DNA from: Victivallis lenta
GTDB lineage: Bacteria > Verrucomicrobiota > Lentisphaeria > Victivallales > Victivallaceae
Direction of reading: 5' to 3'
Length of the DNA stretch: 64,000 bases
NCBI RefSeq assembly: GCF_009695545.1
Contig: NZ_VUNS01000006.1
Coordinates: 124,001 to 188,000 of the forward strand
Part shown: piece after piece, positions 25,864-34,779 of the stretch
How the letters are laid out: the number at the start of each line of letters is the position of its first letter
Numbering within the stretch: position 1 is the stretch's first letter
Position numbers and translations under genes: made by a program
The notes under the pieces: model-generated
What the model was told of the DNA's origin: nothing
What the model saw: the letters and a program-made list of their open reading frames with translations, nothing else
Database searches by the model: none

Positions 25864-26628
25864 ATGAAAAAACGGAATCTGATTTTCTGCGGGGCGGCCT
25901 GTTCGGCGCTGCTGCTTTTTGCCGCCGGGTGCGGCCCTTCCACGGCGGAGGAGTGTCTGAAGAACGGCGCCGACCGCGGTGCGAACGGGGACTGGAAGGG
26001 TGCGCTTAAAATGGCGGACCGCGCCGCGGAGCTGAGTCCGGACAACGTTTCGGCGCTCGTGCTGCGGGCGGTTGCCTGCGACGCGCTCGGCGAACGCGAC
26101 CGCGCGCTCGATGCGGCGCGCCAGGCCGCCGTGCGCAACCCGGAGAGCTTTGCGGCGCAGTATACGCTCGGCCGGCTCTATGCGGCCGATCCGGCGCGTT
26201 ACACCGATGCGCTTCCGGCGCTGACCCGCGCCGCGTCGCTGCGCGGTTTTAAGGACCGCGGCACGCTGGTCATGCTGGCGAATACGCTGGTTGCCCAGCG
26301 TTCGCCGTCGGCGATGAGCTGGCTCAATACGCTTGTCCGCATCGCGCCGGAGCTCGAATCCGAGGCGGCGTACCACAATCTGCTCGGCATTGCGCAGGCG
26401 CATGCCAGGCGTCCCGACGCGGCGCGTCAGGCGTTCACCCGCGCCTACCAGCTGGGCCGGAACAATCCGACGATCGTCTACAATATCGGCGCCTTTTTCG
26501 ACCGTTATGCCTCGAATCCGCGCGCGGCGGCGTCGTTTTACCGGAAGTTCCTCGAACTCGCCGGGGAAGATGCGGCCTTTGCGGCTCGGAAGAGCGAAGT
26601 CACGGCGCGCCTCGCGCGCATACGGTGA
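25864..26628 (+). CDS. TPR lipoprotein, unknown
   Basis: A 254-residue protein with a lipoprotein signal (LLFAAGC) and TPR-like repeats (GDWKGALKMADRAAELSPDNVSALVLRA and following). ATG 25864 follows a purine-rich GGGGGTGG stretch. It sits between znuB and dnaG on the same strand with short gaps. Function unknown; TPR lipoproteins often scaffold envelope complexes. Confidence 0.75.
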   Translation: MKKRNLIFCGAACSALLLFAAGCGPSTAEECLKNGADRGANGDWKGALKMADRAAELSPDNVSALVLRAVACDALGERDRALDAARQAAVRNPESFAAQYTLGRLYAADPARYTDALPALTRAASLRGFKDRGTLVMLANTLVAQRSPSAMSWLNTLVRIAPELESEAAYHNLLGIAQAHARRPDAARQAFTRAYQLGRNNPTIVYNIGAFFDRYASNPRAAASFYRKFLELAGEDAAFAARKSEVTARLARIR

Positions 26629-26649
26629 GGCGGGAGGAGCTGCGGTTCG

Positions 26650-28455
26650 ATGGGATTCGGCGTTTCGAAGGATGTGATCGAGGAGATCCGCTCCCGCTGC
26701 GATATCGTGGACCTGATCGGGAGTTTTGTGCCGCTCAAGCGGTCCGGAACCAACACCTACAAGGGGCTCTGTCCGTTCCATCAGGAGAAGACGCCGTCGT
26801 TCCATGTGGATGCGTCGCGGCAGATGTACCACTGTTTCGGGTGCGGCAAGGGCGGCGACGTGTTCCGTTTCTATATGGATAAGGAGAATGTCGGCTTTTC
26901 CGACGCGCTGCATATGCTTGCATCGCGCGTCGGCGTGGTGATTCCGGAGAACTCGGGTGAGAACAGCGATCCTGCCGAGGGCCGCCGCCGGGCCGATGCG
27001 CGGGAGCGGCTCTACCGCGTCAACGAGGATTTCTGCTGCTTCTTCGAGCGGACGCTGCTCGGGAACCCTGATTCCCCGCCGACCCAGTACCTGATCAAGC
27101 GCGGGATTCCGCGCGACGTTGCGGAGAAATTCCGCATCGGCGCGGCGCCGGATGCGTGGACCGCCTGTCTCGAATACGGGCTTTCGCTCGGTTATACCGA
27201 AGAGGAGCTCGTTACCTCCGGAATCGTCCGCCGCAAAGAGGAGACCGGGAGGCTCTTCGACCACTTCAAGGGGCGGCTCACCTTTGCGATCACGAACGAA
27301 CAGGGCAGGGTTGTCGGGTTTTCGGCCCGCTCGCTCGAAGCCAAGCCGCCGGCCGGCAAATACATCAATACGCCGGAGAGCCCGGTGTTCAAGAAGGGGA
27401 ATCTGCTTTATGCGCTGCCGCTGGCGCGCAAGATGATGGTCGAGAAGAATATGGCGATTCTCTGCGAAGGCCAGCTCGATACGATCGCCTTCCACCGCGC
27501 CGGCTTCGAGTGCGCGGTCGCGCCGCAGGGGACCGGGTTCACCGAGGGGCAGGCGCGGATTCTGAAGCGCTATGCGAACCGGATTTTCCTCGCCTTCGAT
27601 GCGGATTCCGCCGGGCAGAAGGCGATTCTGCGCGCGGTCGAACTCCTGCTGCCGCTGTCGATGGAGATCAAGGTGATCCGCATACCGGGCGGCAAGGACC
27701 CGGACGAGTTGTTCCGCAACGGCGGCCCGGACGCGGTTGCCGCGGCGGTCGATGACGCGATTCCGTGGCTCGACGTGCTGGTCGCTTCGCTGCCGGAACG
27801 GTACGATATGGACTCCCCCGCCGGGCGCGGCCGGGCCGCCGGGGAGGTGGCCGGCTACCTGCTGAAGATCACGAGCCAGGTCGAGCTTGAGCTGTATATC
27901 CGCAAGGCCGCCACGGCGCTCCAGATCAGCGAGGAGGCGTTCTGGTCCGAGCTGCGCCGGATACAGGCCGGGGCGCGCCGGAGCGATTTTTCGGCGGTTC
28001 CCACCGAAACGGCGGTTCCGGCGCCGAAGCCGGAGAAATTCGCATCGGCGCCGGGGCTTTCGGCTGCGCTGCTGACGCTGCTTGAGCTGGCGATTTCGTC
28101 CGAGGAGGCGGCGAAGCGGCTGTCGGAACTCTGTTCGCCGGAGGAGCTCGGCAGCGAGGACACGGTCGGCCGGGCGTTGAACGCCGTGATCGACGCGGCC
28201 CAGAACGGAGTGCATGCGAACGCGGCTTCACTGCTCGGGGAGATGCTGATCGAGTCGCCGGACCCGGCGGTCAGCCGGGTGCTGGTCGAGCACCGGGAGT
28301 TCGCCGATCCGGAGAAGGCGCTGGCCGACTCCGTCGCGCAGCTGCGGCGCGCCCGCAGCAGGGAATCGCGGGCCGAGCTGCTGGTCCGGCTCCGCGGCAC
28401 GGTCGATCCGGCCGAAAAAATGGCGATACTGAAACAAATTTCCGAATTGCGGTGA
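26650..28455 (+). CDS. dnaG: DNA primase
   Basis: A 601-residue primase making RNA primers at the fork. The N-terminal zinc-binding domain shows CPFHQEKTPSF...YHCFGCGKGGD, followed by the RNA polymerase core and a TOPRIM domain (AILCEGQLDTIAFHRAG and LAFDADSAGQKA with the metal-binding acidic residues). A C-terminal helicase-interacting domain makes up the rest. Length is normal. It lacks the usual rpsU/rpoD neighbours. Confidence 0.96.
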   Translation: MGFGVSKDVIEEIRSRCDIVDLIGSFVPLKRSGTNTYKGLCPFHQEKTPSFHVDASRQMYHCFGCGKGGDVFRFYMDKENVGFSDALHMLASRVGVVIPENSGENSDPAEGRRRADARERLYRVNEDFCCFFERTLLGNPDSPPTQYLIKRGIPRDVAEKFRIGAAPDAWTACLEYGLSLGYTEEELVTSGIVRRKEETGRLFDHFKGRLTFAITNEQGRVVGFSARSLEAKPPAGKYINTPESPVFKKGNLLYALPLARKMMVEKNMAILCEGQLDTIAFHRAGFECAVAPQGTGFTEGQARILKRYANRIFLAFDADSAGQKAILRAVELLLPLSMEIKVIRIPGGKDPDELFRNGGPDAVAAAVDDAIPWLDVLVASLPERYDMDSPAGRGRAAGEVAGYLLKITSQVELELYIRKAATALQISEEAFWSELRRIQAGARRSDFSAVPTETAVPAPKPEKFASAPGLSAALLTLLELAISSEEAAKRLSELCSPEELGSEDTVGRALNAVIDAAQNGVHANAASLLGEMLIESPDPAVSRVLVEHREFADPEKALADSVAQLRRARSRESRAELLVRLRGTVDPAEKMAILKQISELR

Positions 28456-28504
28456 CACGGTGCGGATTTCCGGCCGTTCCGCGGATGGAACAGGAAGGTG
28501 AGAG

Positions 28505-29107
28505 ATGAAACGGTTCTGGTTGATTTGTGCGGCGGGCGCGGCAGCGGTCCTGACCGGCTGCGTGCGGGAGGTCGAGAGCAAGGAGCAGAAGTTCGTGGCG
28601 GGGTCCCTGCCGCTGCCGGAGTACGCGCCGCTCGAGCGCTACAAGCTCGGCATCAACCTCGAGGGGGATCGCGAATATGTGGCGGGCGGCGACAGCACGC
28701 TGCATTTCACGATCACGAACCTCGATACGGAGCCGGTGCGGATTCCGGAGTGGTATATGAACGAGCCGGACAACCTGCTGCTCTACTGCCAGCCGTGGTT
28801 CCCCGGCCAGGAGGAGCCGGATGAAAATCTCTGGGTGCCGATCGAGATCGAGACGAAGAAGCCGGATTTCCGTTTCCCGCTGGAGCTCTCCCCGGAGAGC
28901 AAGGTGTTCATCGACCGCGACCTGCGCATCCTGCGCGCCCTGAAGCTGACGCCGGAGGGGGAGCGGCGCTTCTTCATCAAGGTGAAGCTGAATCTGAAGT
29001 CGGTCGACGTCGAGAGTCCGGTTTTCGGCATTTCGGTCCATTCGCAGGAGGCCGAGGAGGCGAAGCTCAAGGCGCAGCAGCAGAGGAAACAGCGTGAAGC
29101 CCTCTGA
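28505..29107 (+). CDS. Lipoprotein, unknown
   Basis: A 200-residue protein with a lipobox (AAVLTGC) and a probable beta-rich domain followed by a Lys/Gln-rich helical end (AEEAKLKAQQQRKQR). No family recognised. Its end overlaps the acyltransferase gene by 14 bases. Confidence 0.7.
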   Translation: MKRFWLICAAGAAAVLTGCVREVESKEQKFVAGSLPLPEYAPLERYKLGINLEGDREYVAGGDSTLHFTITNLDTEPVRIPEWYMNEPDNLLLYCQPWFPGQEEPDENLWVPIEIETKKPDFRFPLELSPESKVFIDRDLRILRALKLTPEGERRFFIKVKLNLKSVDVESPVFGISVHSQEAEEAKLKAQQQRKQREAL

Positions 29108-29630
29108 GGAGACCGCCTGCGGCGTGACGCCGGAGGAGTTCGAGCGGTTTACGCTCTATTGCTGCCGCTCCGACAACAGCGTGGACAATCTGCGCCGGGC
29201 CGAGCTGCTCGGTTTCGGCGGAGGAGTGCGGATCGCGCCGGGGGCGATCGTCCGCATCGGCGCGAATCCGATCGGCGAAAACAGTTTTATCGGGCTTTAC
29301 TGCTATGTGAACGGCGACGTGCGCATCGGCCGCAATGTCCTGATCGGTCCGTACTGTTCGCTGCCGGCCGGGAATCATAAATTCGACCCGGCGACGCAGA
29401 GTTTTGCGACGAAGCGGGATGCCGCGAAGCCGATCGTGATCGGCGACGGCAGCTGGCTCGCGTCGGGATGCACGGTGACCGGCGGCGTGACGGTGGGACG
29501 CTGCAATCTCATTTGCGCGAACTCCGTCGTCACGCACGATACGCCGGATTATGCGATCATGGCCGGCACGCCGGCACGCCGGATCGGGGAGATCGACCCG
29601 GAGAGCGGCGAGTACCGTTACTGGAAGTGA
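29094..29630 (+). CDS. Hexapeptide-repeat acyltransferase
   Basis: A 178-residue left-handed beta-helix protein. Repeats such as IAPGAIVRIGANPIGENSFIG, DVRIGRNVLIGPYCSL and VIGDGSWLASGCTVTGGVTVG, with a catalytic-type His in AGNHKFD, place it with the CysE/LacA/NodL/WbbJ O-acetyltransferases. The substrate, probably a sugar, is not inferable. It overlaps the preceding lipoprotein gene. Confidence 0.85.
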   Translation: MKPSEETACGVTPEEFERFTLYCCRSDNSVDNLRRAELLGFGGGVRIAPGAIVRIGANPIGENSFIGLYCYVNGDVRIGRNVLIGPYCSLPAGNHKFDPATQSFATKRDAAKPIVIGDGSWLASGCTVTGGVTVGRCNLICANSVVTHDTPDYAIMAGTPARRIGEIDPESGEYRYWK

Positions 29631-29684
29631 AACGCGCGTTCCGCGAGCGTTTTCCGCCGGAGGGCGGAGGGAAGGGGGCCTGTC

Positions 29685-31799
29685 GTGAAGTTTATCGGGA
29701 GACATACCGGAAACACGGTTTTTCCGTCGCCGGAGCCGGGGGAGGCGGTCGGTTTGAATCCGCCCCCGCTGCAATGGGTTCCGGAACCGGGGTCCGGTCC
29801 TTACCGGGTCACCGTGACCGGCGCGGACGGCGGAACCCTGTTCGATGTCGAAACGGAGCGGAACGTCTTCCGCTTTCCCGCGAAGCTGCCGGCGGGCCGC
29901 TATCGCTGGAATGTGCGCCGCGGTGCCGACGAGCGCGGCGAATGGGCGTTCACGGTTTCGCCGGATGCCGTCGAGTTCCTGCCGCCGTCGGCGGAGGAGC
30001 TGCTCGCCGCGCTGCCTGCGGAGCGCCCGCGCCACATCTACTTTCCGGAGGAGCTCGCTTCTCTGGCGGCCGCCCATCCGGTCCAGCTGGCAATTCTCGA
30101 ACGCAATGTGAAGCTGGCTCTGGAAGAGGGATTCATGCGCTACCCCGATTTCTGGCGCGCCGGCGGCCGCACCGATTACCGCAGCGCCCTCGACGAAGTG
30201 CGCCGGTTTCTCGACCGTAACACGGCGGCCTGTGCGCTGCTGTGGCTCTTCCGGCGCGAGCGCCGGGCGGGGGAGTATGCCCGGCGGGCGCTGCTGACGG
30301 TCTGCGAGTGGAATCCGGCCGGGGCGTGTTCGGTCGCGGGGCCGTGGGGCGACGAAGTCGGGCTCTCGATCGTGCGGATTCTGCCCGCCGTGTTCGACTG
30401 GGTTTACGAACTGCTTTCTCCGCAGGAGCGGCGCTGGGCGGCGGAGACGCTGCGGCAGCACGCGCGGCAGGTTTACGGGCTCCTGACGGAGGGCGATTAT
30501 TTCGGGGAACCCGGCAATTCGCACTCCGGCCGGCTGCCCGGGTATCTCGGGGAGCTTGCACTGGTGCTGCACGGCGAAATTCCGGAGGAGGAGTGCCGGC
30601 GCTGGCTCGCGTGCGCGCTTGATCTGTACGGTTCGATCTTTCCGCACTACGGCGGCCGCGACGGCGGCTGGGCCGAGGGGCCGTTCTACGCCTCCAGCTA
30701 TACGAAGTGGTATCTGCCGTTTTTTCTGGCCGTGGAGCGCATCAGCGGATTTTCATTTCTGGTCAAGCCGTTTTTCCGCCATGTCGCGGAGTTCTTCCTG
30801 CATTTCGCCGTGCCGGGAATGGAGTGCCATCCGTTCGGCGACGGTCACTGGCCGACTGAATCCGAGTGGCCCGGATTTCAGGCGCAGAATCCGTTCGGCA
30901 TTTATGCCGAACGCTTCGGTCCGGAGCTCGCAAGGCGGTTTTCGGCGCGCTGCGACGCCGCGATCGAACGCTATGAGCTGCATCTGCTCGATGTGATCCG
31001 GCCGGAGCCGCGCGCCCCGCTGCCGCCGGAGAGCCGGGTCGGTACCGACCGCAGCTATGTTTCGCACGATGCCGGACTGGCGAGCCTGCACACCTGTCTT
31101 GCGTGTCCGGAGCGCGATATCGCGGTTTTCGCCCGTGCGAGCCGTTACGGCACGCCGAGCCACCAGCACGCGGACCAGGGGGACTTCGCCCTGCTGATCG
31201 GCGGGCAGGCGTTTCTTGCGCCGAGCGGCAGCTTCGGGTATCAGTTCGGCGAGCCGCACCACCGGATCTGGACGCAGCAGACCGTTGCGGCGAACTGCTT
31301 CCTCATCGACGGGGAAGGGCAGAAGAAGAACAGCCCCGAGGCGACGGGATGGATGGAGACGGAGCTGGAGCGGGAGGATGTTTCGCGTATCGTCATGCAC
31401 CTCGAAGAAGCGTATCCGATGCTCGAACGCTGTACGCGCACACTGATTTTCAACCATCGTACCGGCGCTTTGACCGTGACCGATGAAATCCGGGCCGCGA
31501 AACCGGTCGCGCCCGACTGGCGGCTGCACAGCTATGTCGCGCCGGAGCCGGACGGAGCAGGATTCCGCATTGTCCGTCCGGCCGGCATCCTCCGTTTCGA
31601 GGTGCGCGGCCCCGGAGAAGCGGTCTATTCGGCCGGAAACCGTTACTGTTATCCGAACGGAGCCGCGGAGGAGACGGTTCCGTGCCGCGAGCGCGAGCCC
31701 CAGTGGCATATGAACTGGCGCTTCGCTCCGGCGAAGGAGTTCGTGATAGAAGCCGTGTTTCATCCCGATTGCAACCAGAGGAGGAAAGAGGAATGCTGA
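29685..31799 (+). CDS. Heparinase II/III-like polysaccharide lyase candidate
   Basis: A 704-residue protein with a DUF4962-type N-terminal domain, a central alpha-barrel (including FGEPGNSHSGRLPGYLGELAL and GWAEGPFYASSY) and a C-terminal heparinase II/III-like beta domain (GTPSHQHADQGDFALLIGGQAFL). The NSH and HQHAD histidines resemble catalytic sites of PL12/15/17/21-type lyases for uronic-acid polysaccharides. There is no signal peptide, so it probably acts on imported oligosaccharide. The start is GTG 29685 with GGAAGGGGG upstream. It overlaps the next gene by seven bases. Confidence 0.8.
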   Translation: MKFIGRHTGNTVFPSPEPGEAVGLNPPPLQWVPEPGSGPYRVTVTGADGGTLFDVETERNVFRFPAKLPAGRYRWNVRRGADERGEWAFTVSPDAVEFLPPSAEELLAALPAERPRHIYFPEELASLAAAHPVQLAILERNVKLALEEGFMRYPDFWRAGGRTDYRSALDEVRRFLDRNTAACALLWLFRRERRAGEYARRALLTVCEWNPAGACSVAGPWGDEVGLSIVRILPAVFDWVYELLSPQERRWAAETLRQHARQVYGLLTEGDYFGEPGNSHSGRLPGYLGELALVLHGEIPEEECRRWLACALDLYGSIFPHYGGRDGGWAEGPFYASSYTKWYLPFFLAVERISGFSFLVKPFFRHVAEFFLHFAVPGMECHPFGDGHWPTESEWPGFQAQNPFGIYAERFGPELARRFSARCDAAIERYELHLLDVIRPEPRAPLPPESRVGTDRSYVSHDAGLASLHTCLACPERDIAVFARASRYGTPSHQHADQGDFALLIGGQAFLAPSGSFGYQFGEPHHRIWTQQTVAANCFLIDGEGQKKNSPEATGWMETELEREDVSRIVMHLEEAYPMLERCTRTLIFNHRTGALTVTDEIRAAKPVAPDWRLHSYVAPEPDGAGFRIVRPAGILRFEVRGPGEAVYSAGNRYCYPNGAAEETVPCREREPQWHMNWRFAPAKEFVIEAVFHPDCNQRRKEEC

Positions 31800-33541
31800 A
31801 ACTTATCATGCCGAATGGACTGAGCCGGGACTACCGGACGATCCGGCGATTCATCAAAATCATGGAGACGATGGGCGCCTACGGGTTCCGGGACCTGGCC
31901 GAAAACGTCTACCCGAATCACAGATTTTCGTGGATGAAGCGTTCGCCGGGCGGAACGGAGAAGCATTCGCGTCCGCAGAAGCTCCGGCTGATGTTCGAGG
32001 AGCTCGGGCCGACCTTCGTCAAGCTCGGGCAGATCCTGTCGACCCGGCCGGACCTGATTTCGAAGCCTTACGCCGACGAGCTGACCCGGCTGACCGAACA
32101 TGTCGCCCCGTTCCCGGTCGAGCAGGTCGAAGCGATCATCGTCGAAGAGTTCGGCAAGCCGCCGCAGGAGCTGTTCGCGGAATTCAGCAGCCGGCCGATG
32201 GCCGCCGCCAGCATCGGGCAGGTGCATGCCGCGAAACTGAAGGACGGCATGGAGGTCGTGGTCAAGGTGCGCCGTCCCGGCATCGTCGAAACGATCAACA
32301 CCGATCTGGAAATCATGCGTTTCATCGCCGGGAAGATGGAAGAGTATTCGGAGTCCTTCGAGCGGATGGAGCCGACCCGGATCGTTTCCGAATTCGCCTA
32401 TTCGCTGAGCAGGGAGCTGAATTACCGCGCCGAAGCGGCGAATTTGCTGCTGTTCCATAAAAATATGTCCGGCACGTCGAATATGAAAGTGCCGGCGCTC
32501 GTGCAGGAGCTTTCGGGCGAGAAGGTGCTGACCATGGAGCGTATTCACGGGGACTCGGTCACGACGGTGCTGGCCGACCCGGAGAAGGCCGCCCGGTACG
32601 ACCTGAAGTTTCTGGCGGAGGTCGGGGTGAACTCGATGCTGAGCCAGATTTTCGAATACGGCTTCTTCCACGCCGATCCGCATCCCGGAAATATCTTTCT
32701 GCTGAAGGGCAATATTCTGGTCTTTATCGATTTCGGCATGATGGGGCGGGTCAGCATCGCCGAGCGGCACGATTTCGTGAAGGTCATCGACTACATGCTG
32801 CGCGGGGAGATTTCGCTGATGACCGACTGCGCGCTGCGCATGACCATCTCCGGGCAGTTCGCCGGCAGCCGTGACGATCTCGAGCGCGACGTTTCGGATC
32901 TGGTCGACGAGAACATCAATCTGCCGCTCGACAAGATCAGCGTGGCGCACATCCTCGAACAATTGCTGCAGTTGTTCGAGAAGTATCATATGGCGCTCAA
33001 GCCGAATCTCTATATGATGTTCAAGGCGCTCATCACGATCGAGCACATCGGGCGGAGTTTCAATCCGCAGCTGAAGATCGTCGAGATGGTCCGGCCGTTC
33101 ATACAGCAGATGAAGCTGCGCGGCATGGACCCGCGCGGACACATCCGGCGGTTTCTGGATAATTTCGGCGACAACCTCACGGCGCTCGAGTCGCTGCCGC
33201 TGTCGCTGCGCAACGTGGTTTCGAAGTTCGAGGCGGGGCAGCTGACCTTGCGGGTCGAACACCACCGGCTCAACGATATCGAGGAGACGCTTTACGTGAC
33301 CGGTGAACGGCTGTCGCGTTCGCTGCTGGTCGCTGCGCTGCTGGTCGGTTCGGCGCTGATCGTCGTTGCGAAGATTCCGCCGTACTGGGGGGAGAATACC
33401 TCGGTGATCGGCATGTTCGGCTTCCTGATTTCCGGCGGCCTGAGTCTGGTGATCCTGATCGCCGACCACCGCCAGCGCCGCAGCTTCCTGCGCGACCGCG
33501 TCAAGCGGCGGCGCGAGGAGGAGATGAAATTGCACAAGTGA
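31793..33541 (+). CDS. ABC1/UbiB/AarF atypical kinase-like protein
   Basis: A 582-residue protein with UbiB-family motifs: KLGQILSTRPDL (KxGQ), MAAASIGQVHAAKL (Ala-rich loop), VVKVRRPGI (Lys), FFHADPHPGNIF and FIDFGMMG (metal binding). Two C-terminal membrane helices follow (about residues 515-560). UbiB-family proteins support quinone or prenyl-lipid biology; the ATPase target here is unknown. ATG 31793 is preceded by GAGGAAAGAGG. Confidence 0.9.
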   Translation: MLKLIMPNGLSRDYRTIRRFIKIMETMGAYGFRDLAENVYPNHRFSWMKRSPGGTEKHSRPQKLRLMFEELGPTFVKLGQILSTRPDLISKPYADELTRLTEHVAPFPVEQVEAIIVEEFGKPPQELFAEFSSRPMAAASIGQVHAAKLKDGMEVVVKVRRPGIVETINTDLEIMRFIAGKMEEYSESFERMEPTRIVSEFAYSLSRELNYRAEAANLLLFHKNMSGTSNMKVPALVQELSGEKVLTMERIHGDSVTTVLADPEKAARYDLKFLAEVGVNSMLSQIFEYGFFHADPHPGNIFLLKGNILVFIDFGMMGRVSIAERHDFVKVIDYMLRGEISLMTDCALRMTISGQFAGSRDDLERDVSDLVDENINLPLDKISVAHILEQLLQLFEKYHMALKPNLYMMFKALITIEHIGRSFNPQLKIVEMVRPFIQQMKLRGMDPRGHIRRFLDNFGDNLTALESLPLSLRNVVSKFEAGQLTLRVEHHRLNDIEETLYVTGERLSRSLLVAALLVGSALIVVAKIPPYWGENTSVIGMFGFLISGGLSLVILIADHRQRRSFLRDRVKRRREEEMKLHK

Positions 33542-33671
33542 CCGTTTCTTCCCGGACGGCGGGGGGGCGGGCGGCCGGTATTGCGGGTGGACACGGTGTT
33601 TTCACCCGATCGCCGCGGCGCGGTCCGCGATGCCGCCGAATGGAAAATTTTAAAAAACACGGTTCCCCTGT

Positions 33672-33699
33672 TTGATTTCTGCTGATTGATTAGTATAAT
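33672..33699 (+). promoter_or_regulatory. Predicted promoter of the RiPP operon
   Basis: TTGATT, 16 bases, TATAAT, in an AT-rich stretch that contrasts with the GC-rich surroundings and lies about 73 bases before the first precursor ATG. It is the only clear promoter before eleven further same-strand genes. No hairpin or terminator is seen between the precursors and the maturases, so one transcript may cover the cluster. Confidence 0.6.
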
Positions 33700-33771
33700 A
33701 TATACGGCAGATTTCCGGGGGGGAACTTCCGGGGCGATGAGTAAGGGATGCAGATGTAAGGAGGTCTGGTG

Positions 33772-34089
33772 ATGGCATGGACTCAGAATGAAATCGAAGC
33801 GTGCATTGAGAGCTGCAGGAAAAAAGCGGCGGTTGACGCGGAGTTCCGCAGGAAACTGCTGGCCGATCCCGCTGCTGCCGTGAAAGAGGTTTCCGGCAAG
33901 GAGATTCCGGCCGGGTTCAAGATTCGAATTCTCGAAAACGATCCGGCTTACGACGCGACGTTCGTGCTGCCTCCGCTGGTTTCGGGAAACATCTCCGACC
34001 GCGAGCTTGACGAAGTCGCCGCCGGCATCTGCGGCATGCAGACCTGTGCGATGGACGCCTGCGGCATAGCCGGGAATGGTTCCAAGTAA
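33772..34089 (+). CDS. NHLP-type RiPP precursor 1, three-Cys core
   Basis: A 105-residue precursor with a nitrile-hydratase-like (NHLP) leader: FRRKLLADPAAAVKE, an IPAGFKI strand, ENDPAYDATFVLPP and the end motif ELDEVAAG. The predicted core after AAG is ICGMQTCAMDACGIAGNGSK, with cysteines spaced C-x4-C-x4-C and a C-terminal Lys. AAGGAGG lies seven bases before ATG 33772. It is the first of three tandem paralogues. The cleavage site is inferred from the C39 peptidase preference for GG/AG and was not seen directly. Confidence 0.9.
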   Translation: MAWTQNEIEACIESCRKKAAVDAEFRRKLLADPAAAVKEVSGKEIPAGFKIRILENDPAYDATFVLPPLVSGNISDRELDEVAAGICGMQTCAMDACGIAGNGSK

Positions 34090-34105
34090 ATTGCGGAGGG
34101 GCTCT

Positions 34106-34423
34106 ATGCAGTGGACGCAGCAGCAGATCGACGAGTGTATCGAAGCGTGTCGCAGGCGGGCCGCCGTCGATGCGGGGTTCCGCGGGAAGCTGCTGTCCGA
34201 TCCGGCGGCGGCGATCCGGGAACTTTCCGGCCGGGAGATTCCGGCCGGGTTCCGGATCAAGGTGCTGGAAAACGATCCGGCTTACGATGCGACGTTCGTG
34301 CTGCCGCCGCCGGTCGCGGGCGGCGTTTCCGACAATGAGCTGGACGACGTGGCCGGCGGCGCAGTTTGCGGCAGTTATGCCTGCGAACCGCACGCCTGCG
34401 GCACCCACGGCAAACCTAAATGA
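34106..34423 (+). CDS. NHLP-type RiPP precursor 2, three-Cys core
   Basis: A 105-residue paralogue (MQWTQQQIDECIEACRRRA...) with the same leader and the end motif ELDDVAGG. The predicted core is AVCGSYACEPHACGTHGKPK, again C-x4-C-x4-C-G and ending in Lys. GGAGGGG precedes ATG 34106. Its leader DNA is nearly identical to that of precursor 3 over about 95 bases, while the core differs, as expected if leaders are held for enzyme recognition and cores diversify. Confidence 0.9.
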   Translation: MQWTQQQIDECIEACRRRAAVDAGFRGKLLSDPAAAIRELSGREIPAGFRIKVLENDPAYDATFVLPPPVAGGVSDNELDDVAGGAVCGSYACEPHACGTHGKPK

Positions 34424-34441
34424 TTTCGGAGGGATAGAACG

Positions 34442-34753
34442 ATGGCCTGGACTCAACAGGAAATCAACGAGTGCATCAATTTGTGCAAACAGAAGGCGGC
34501 GGCGGATGCGGAGTTCCGCAGGAAGCTGCTGTCCGATCCGGCGGCGGCGATCCGGGAGCTTTCCGGCCGGGAGATTCCGGCCGGGTTCCGGATCAAGGTG
34601 CTGGAAAACGATCCGGCCTATGATGCGACGTTCGTGCTGCCTCCGGCGGTCTCCGGCGGCGTGTCGGACAAAGAGCTTGACGGCGTGACCGGCGGAAGTG
34701 CGCTCTGCGCCTTTGAAACCTGTGCCGCAAACGCCTGCGGGGCGGACAAGTGA
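34442..34753 (+). CDS. NHLP-type RiPP precursor 3, three-Cys core
   Basis: A 103-residue paralogue (MAWTQQEINECINLCKQKA...) with end motif ELDGVTGG. The predicted core is SALCAFETCAANACGADK, 18 residues, sharing C-x4-C-x3-A-C-G and the C-terminal Lys. It lies 26 bases before the radical SAM/SPASM gene. All three leaders also carry two Cys near the N terminus (C-x3-C), which are outside the core. Confidence 0.9.
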   Translation: MAWTQQEINECINLCKQKAAADAEFRRKLLSDPAAAIRELSGREIPAGFRIKVLENDPAYDATFVLPPAVSGGVSDKELDGVTGGSALCAFETCAANACGADK

Positions 34754-34779
34754 CGCAGTCGCGCGGCGGATGCTGATTC

